This document shows positions 60,510 to 64,000 of a stretch of 64,000 bases of DNA, one piece after another (the first letter of the stretch is position 1; each line of letters begins with the position of its first letter). Location: NCBI RefSeq assembly GCF_014199335.1, contig NZ_JACIJI010000001.1, positions 62,001 through 126,000 of the forward strand, in the 5' to 3' direction. A model generated the notes under the pieces. It worked only from the letters and a program-made list of their open reading frames with translations, had not been told where the DNA came from and did no database searches. This DNA is from Stakelama sediminis (lineage in GTDB: Bacteria > Pseudomonadota > Alphaproteobacteria > Sphingomonadales > Sphingomonadaceae). The position numbers and the translations under genes were made by a program.

Positions 60510-62222
60510 GTGAAAGAAGAACAAAAAAATTTCCTGATCTTCGCGGTGATTGCAGCCGTTGTGCTGTTCGCGTGGCAGCCCGTCGCCCGTCACTTCTTCC
60601 CGTCCAGCCCCAAGCCCGCCGCAACGCAGAGCGGCGCCACGCCCCAACCCACCCCGACGCCCAGCGCCGGACCGGCCGTCAACGCCGCCAAAAGCACCCG
60701 GAACCTCAATCAGGTTCTGGGCGGAAGCAAGGCGCAGCGCATCCCCATCGACACACCGACGCTGAAAGGGTCGATCGACCTGCAGGGTGCGCGGATCGAC
60801 GATCTGGTGCTGAAGGATTACAAGCAGACGGTGGCGAAGAATTCGCCGCCCATCCGCCTGCTGTCGCCGGACGGAACGCCGAATGCCTATTTCGCCGGTT
60901 TCGGCTGGCATGCCGACGGTATCCCCGCTCCCGGCATGAACACGTTGTGGAAAGCAAGCGGTTCCATGCTGGCACCGGGCAAGCCGGTAACGCTGGAAGC
61001 AGATAATGGCCGCGGCCAGCGCTTCCGGATTCAGATTTCCGTGGACGACAAATATATGTTCACGGTGCGTCAGACGATTGCCAACACCGGCAACGGCCCG
61101 GTGCAGGTGACACCCTATGGCTTTGTCAGCCGCGACGGCGAATCGAAGGACAAGGATACCTGGACGATCCATACCGGCCCGATGTCGGTACATAATGGGT
61201 CGGCCGATTATGACGTGGATTTCAAGGATCTACGCAAAAAGGGTCCGTCCAAATTCACCACCACCGGCGGCTGGCTGGGCTTTACCGACAAATACTGGCT
61301 GACCGCGCTGGTGCCCGATCAGGCTGCGCCCGCAAATGGTGAGTTCCGCGCGGGCAACAATGACAGCTTCCAGGCCGATTTCACTACCAACCCGATGCTG
61401 GTGCAGCCGGGGCAGCAGAAAAGCTATACCTCGCGCTTTTTCGCCGGTTCGAAGGACGTGTCGCTGCTCCAGCATTATGAAAATGCCGGGCATGTAGAAC
61501 TGTTCGACAAGGCGATCGACTGGGGCTGGTTCGAAATCGTCGAAAAGCCGATCTTCTATTATCTCGACTGGCTGTTCCGGATGATCGGCAATTTCGGGTT
61601 TTCGATCATCGCGCTGACCTTCACCATCCGCCTGCTGATGTTCCCCATCGCGCAGAAGCAATTCGCATCGATGGCGAAAATGCGTGCCGCCCAGCCCAAG
61701 ATCAAGGCGCTGCAGGAACGGCACAAGGAAGATAAGGCGCGCCTGCAGCAGGAGATGATGGCCTTCTACAAGGAGGAACAGCTCAACCCGCTGGGCGGCT
61801 GTGCGCCGACGCTCCTTCAGATCCCGGTATTCTTCGCGCTCTACAAGGCGCTGGAACTGACCATTGAGATGCGGCATCAGCCGTTCATCCTGTGGATCAA
61901 GGACTTGTCGGCTCCCGACCCGCTGACGCCGGTGAACCTGTTCGGCCTGTTGCCGTTCACGCCGCCGCACTTCCTCGCCATCGGTGTGATCCCGATCCTG
62001 CTGGGCGTTACTATGTTCTTCCAGTTCCGCCTCAATCCGCAGGCGATGGACCCGACGCAGAAGCAGATTTTCGGGCTGATGCCATGGGTGATGATGTTCA
62101 TCATGGCGCCGTTCGCGGTGGGCCTGCAGATTTACTGGATCACCTCCAACCTGCTGACCATTGCGCAACAGCAATATCTCTACAGCCGCCATCCCGCGCT
62201 CAGGACGCCGAAAAAGACGTGA
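60510..62222 (+). CDS. yidC: Membrane protein insertase
   Basis: A 570-residue insertase for inner-membrane proteins. An N-terminal helix (about 7-22, [16 protein letters not shown]) is followed by a Pro/Ala-rich linker, the large periplasmic domain (about 60-340), and the conserved five-helix core ([15 protein letters not shown] region, [34 protein letters not shown]). GTG at 60510 is the only suitable start. It overlaps engB by GTGA. Confidence 0.97.
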   Translation: MKEEQKNFLIFAVIAAVVLFAWQPVARHFFPSSPKPAATQSGATPQPTPTPSAGPAVNAAKSTRNLNQVLGGSKAQRIPIDTPTLKGSIDLQGARIDDLVLKDYKQTVAKNSPPIRLLSPDGTPNAYFAGFGWHADGIPAPGMNTLWKASGSMLAPGKPVTLEADNGRGQRFRIQISVDDKYMFTVRQTIANTGNGPVQVTPYGFVSRDGESKDKDTWTIHTGPMSVHNGSADYDVDFKDLRKKGPSKFTTTGGWLGFTDKYWLTALVPDQAAPANGEFRAGNNDSFQADFTTNPMLVQPGQQKSYTSRFFAGSKDVSLLQHYENAGHVELFDKAIDWGWFEIVEKPIFYYLDWLFRMIGNFGFSIIALTFTIRLLMFPIAQKQFASMAKMRAAQPKIKALQERHKEDKARLQQEMMAFYKEEQLNPLGGCAPTLLQIPVFFALYKALELTIEMRHQPFILWIKDLSAPDPLTPVNLFGLLPFTPPHFLAIGVIPILLGVTMFFQFRLNPQAMDPTQKQIFGLMPWVMMFIMAPFAVGLQIYWITSNLLTIAQQQYLYSRHPALRTPKKT

Positions 62223-62866
62223 CCGGGCCGGAGGAAGATGCAGAGGCGATCGAGGCCGCGCGCAAGCTATTCGCCGGTCCGATCGCTTTTCTGAAATCGG
62301 CACCGCAGCTTAAATTCCTGCCCGACCCGGTGGTGCCGGAAGTGGCATTTGCGGGCCGGTCGAATGTCGGCAAGTCGTCGCTGCTCAATGCCCTGACGGG
62401 GCGCAACGCACTGGCGCGCACATCCAATACGCCGGGCCGCACGCAGGAACTGAACTTCTTCGATGTCGGCGACCCGCTGGCGTTCCGGCTGGTCGATATG
62501 CCCGGCTATGGTTTTGCCAAGGCGCCCAAGGATGTCGTCAGGAAATGGCGCTTTCTGGTGAACGACTTTCTGCGCGGCCGCGCGGTGCTGAAACGCGCGC
62601 TGGTGCTGATCGATTCCCGCCACGGCATCAAGCCGGTCGATACTGAAATCCTCGACATGCTGGACGGTGCCGCCGTCAGCTATCACATCGTGCTGACCAA
62701 GGCCGACAAGGTGAAGGCGACCGAGCTGGACGCCGTACTGGAACGCACCCGTGCCAACGCCCGCAAACGTCCCGCCGCACACCCGGACATCCTCGCCACC
62801 TCATCCGAAAAGGGCATGGGCATCCCCGAACTGCGCGCCGCCATCCTGGGGGCGGTGACGGACTGA
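62219..62866 (+). CDS. engB: Ribosome biogenesis GTPase YihA/YsxC
   Basis: A 215-residue TRAFAC-class GTPase needed for 50S subunit maturation. G1 is GRSNVGKSS, switch I region [10 protein letters not shown]3 is [10 protein letters not shown]4 is TKADK, and the C-terminal TSSEKGMG is G5. It starts at GTG 62219, coupled to the yidC stop. The order rpmH-rnpA-yidD-yidC-engB is the expected one. Confidence 0.95.
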   Translation: MTGPEEDAEAIEAARKLFAGPIAFLKSAPQLKFLPDPVVPEVAFAGRSNVGKSSLLNALTGRNALARTSNTPGRTQELNFFDVGDPLAFRLVDMPGYGFAKAPKDVVRKWRFLVNDFLRGRAVLKRALVLIDSRHGIKPVDTEILDMLDGAAVSYHIVLTKADKVKATELDAVLERTRANARKRPAAHPDILATSSEKGMGIPELRAAILGAVTD

Positions 62867-62879
62867 TTGCCGTTACGCG

Positions 62880-63578
62880 CTACACACCCAGCCATTCGAG
62901 ACCGCCGGGAAGCGCCTCCGCGGCATAATCAACCTGTAAGACCCGTCGATGCCCGCATATGTCCGACGCACGGGAAGCGTGCACGATCGGGGTAGCGTAG
63001 ATCCAGACATCGCCCGCGTGAGCGAGGCAGGCAAACTCTCCATATTCGCGAACGACTGCATCCATAGCCGTAACCGGGATCAGCCCGGCCCGTTGCGATC
63101 CCGGCGCGATCAGCAACGGCGCGTTATCCTCTCCCACATCATCGAAATGGATACGCAGTGTCACCATGCGTTTCAGCACAGAGAAAGGCGGCGCAACGTG
63201 AAGCATTCCCTGCTTCACCGTCCACGGCCCGAACCCGGAAATCTCAATCCGCTCTTTAACGCAAATCGTCCGGTCCTGATGCCATGCCAGTGACCAGTTG
63301 AGGCCCGGTGCCTTGTCGAACCAGATAGCCCGGACAGCACAGGCATCCGGTCCAACTACGCTCGCCGCCAGCGAACCGATAGAGCCACCCGCATTCAGAT
63401 AGGGGCGAAGCGGTTCGATAGCGTGCACCCGTACCCCCGGCCTGTCGCTTATAACCGGTGCTACCGCCGACAGGATATCTTCCAGTTCGTGTTTTACGGC
63501 ACCGGGAAAACGCTGTGCACCATGCTCAGAAAAGTTCAGTGCTTTCGGGCCAGCAGTCTCAGCATCAAAAGTTTGCAT
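62880..63578 (-). CDS. Phytanoyl-CoA dioxygenase-like 2OG-Fe(II) oxygenase
   Basis: A 232-residue cytoplasmic protein of the PhyH type. The Fe ligands are H100-x-D102 in LAWHQDR and H200 in TPIVHAS, with R203 or R211 as 2-oxoglutarate anchor; the fold is therefore that of a 2OG dioxygenase. Mid-protein HVAPPFSVL and PLLIAPGSQRAG are typical of this group. The substrate is unknown. It lies between engB (convergent) and clpX, apparently as a single gene. Confidence 0.8.
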   Translation of the reverse strand: MQTFDAETAGPKALNFSEHGAQRFPGAVKHELEDILSAVAPVISDRPGVRVHAIEPLRPYLNAGGSIGSLAASVVGPDACAVRAIWFDKAPGLNWSLAWHQDRTICVKERIEISGFGPWTVKQGMLHVAPPFSVLKRMVTLRIHFDDVGEDNAPLLIAPGSQRAGLIPVTAMDAVVREYGEFACLAHAGDVWIYATPIVHASRASDICGHRRVLQVDYAAEALPGGLEWLGV

Positions 63579-63606
63579 TTTCTCCGTTCAGCCATGTCGC
63601 CACATC

Positions 63607-63639
63607 AAAAAAAGAGCGGCAGCGCCTTCGCGCCACCGC
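63607..63639 (-). terminator. Intrinsic terminator of clpX
   Basis: On the minus strand a 10-bp stem (63630-63639 with 63616-63625, two G-T pairs) and a four-base loop are followed by a short TC step and T7 (A-run 63607-63613). It lies 30 nt past the clpX stop. Confidence 0.88.
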
Positions 63640-63668
63640 CCCTTTCATTCCGGTACCGGCAAGTGCTC

Positions 63669-64000
63669 TCAGGCGGCGCCGCCGGCTTCCTTTTCTTTCT
63701 TGGTATAGACGCGGACGGGTTCCTTGCGGCCCTCGACCACATCCTTGTCGATCATCACCTCGTCCACGCCGTCCATGCTGGGCAGGTCGAACATGGTATC
63801 GAGCAGGATACCTTCCAGAATCGAACGCAGGCCACGCGCACCGGTCTTGCGCTCGATCGCCCTTTTCGAAACCGCGACCAGAGCATCCTCGTTGAAGCCG
63901 AGTTCCACGCCCTCCATGTCGAACAGCTTCTGATACTGTTTGACGAGCGCGTTTTTGGGTTCGGTCAGGATCTTGACCAGCGCGTCGGTGTCGAGGTCTT
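63669..64000 (-). CDS. clpX: ATP-dependent protease ATP-binding subunit ClpX (C-terminal part)
   Basis: The last 110 or so residues of ClpX, the AAA+ unfoldase of ClpXP; the rest lies beyond the right edge. The small AAA domain sequence [36 protein letters not shown] (sensor II region) and [11 protein letters not shown] is unmistakable. It ends in a short charged tail ([10 protein letters not shown]) and has its own terminator. Confidence 0.96.
   Translation of the reverse strand, partial: DLDTDALVKILTEPKNALVKQYQKLFDMEGVELGFNEDALVAVSKRAIERKTGARGLRSILEGILLDTMFDLPSMDGVDEVMIDKDVVEGRKEPVRVYTKKEKEAGGAA

Noticed and set aside
1..64000. Search for IS elements, prophage, integrase/att sites and CRISPR arrays
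   Set aside because: No transposase, integrase or phage structural protein and no regularly spaced direct repeats were found.

Overview
This window is a GC-rich chromosomal segment from an alphaproteobacterium, most likely a sphingomonad (Sphingomonas/Sphingobium type). The reasons are the complete exosortase A (XrtA/EpsH) exopolysaccharide locus with its usual satellite genes, the carboxynorspermidine-type polyamine genes, TonB-dependent receptor biology linked to tryptophan-halogenase-like genes, and the rpmH-rnpA-yidD-yidC-engB order. I see no insertion sequence, prophage or CRISPR array. Gene packing is very dense, with many 1-4 nt start/stop overlaps (ATGA, GTGA, TAATG, TGATG).

Left part (1-9.7 kb): the window opens inside a class A beta-lactamase gene. 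A tightly coupled minus-strand operon follows, made of two cysteine desulfurases and a [2Fe-2S] ferredoxin, with a divergent alpha/beta hydrolase. Next come a small lipoprotein, a threonine-dehydratase-like PLP enzyme with a coupled two-helix membrane protein, and a polyamine block: an ornithine-decarboxylase-type enzyme facing carboxynorspermidine dehydrogenase and decarboxylase.

9.7-26.9 kb is the XrtA locus. On the minus strand it carries polysaccharide export lipoprotein, chain-length protein, tyrosine autokinase, outer-membrane barrel, ATPase, deacetylase, FemAB-like protein, glycosyltransferase, exosortase fused to an EpsI domain, and asparagine-synthase-like amidotransferase. A second minus-strand pair (acyl-CoA ligase, PLP decarboxylase) is divergent from an acyl carrier protein and two hydrolase-fold proteins. 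Thioredoxin reductase and a coupled FdhF/YdeP-like oxidoreductase - MobA - FdhD operon follow.

31.8-44.6 kb is the most unusual region. Four flavin-dependent tryptophan-halogenase-like genes (three with intact catalytic Lys/Glu, one degenerate) surround a Tat-exported GH10 xylanase, a cupin/JmjC-like putative Fe(II) oxygenase, a DUF6445-like putative 2OG oxygenase and an 1130-residue TonB-dependent receptor. Each of its three promoter regions holds a palindrome-like site sharing a GCTA half-site, resembling LacI-family (xylan-responsive) operators. I read this as a xylan-oligosaccharide uptake locus carrying a set of oxidative/halogenating modification enzymes whose substrate is unknown.

44.6-51.9 kb is a drug-efflux island: a TetR regulator, a promoter bracketed by a 14-bp inverted repeat that also occurs in front of the regulator, a leader of about 280 nt, a 129-residue protein of unknown function, and an RND tripartite pump.

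The right part (51.9-64 kb) is housekeeping: AidB-like acyl-CoA dehydrogenase, CitE-like lyase, MaoC-like protein, YgfZ, dihydroorotase, tRNA-Leu(CAA), DUF805, YifB, a PGPGW-like membrane protein, the rpmH-rnpA-yidD-yidC-engB operon, a phytanoyl-CoA-dioxygenase-like protein, and the 3' end of clpX.
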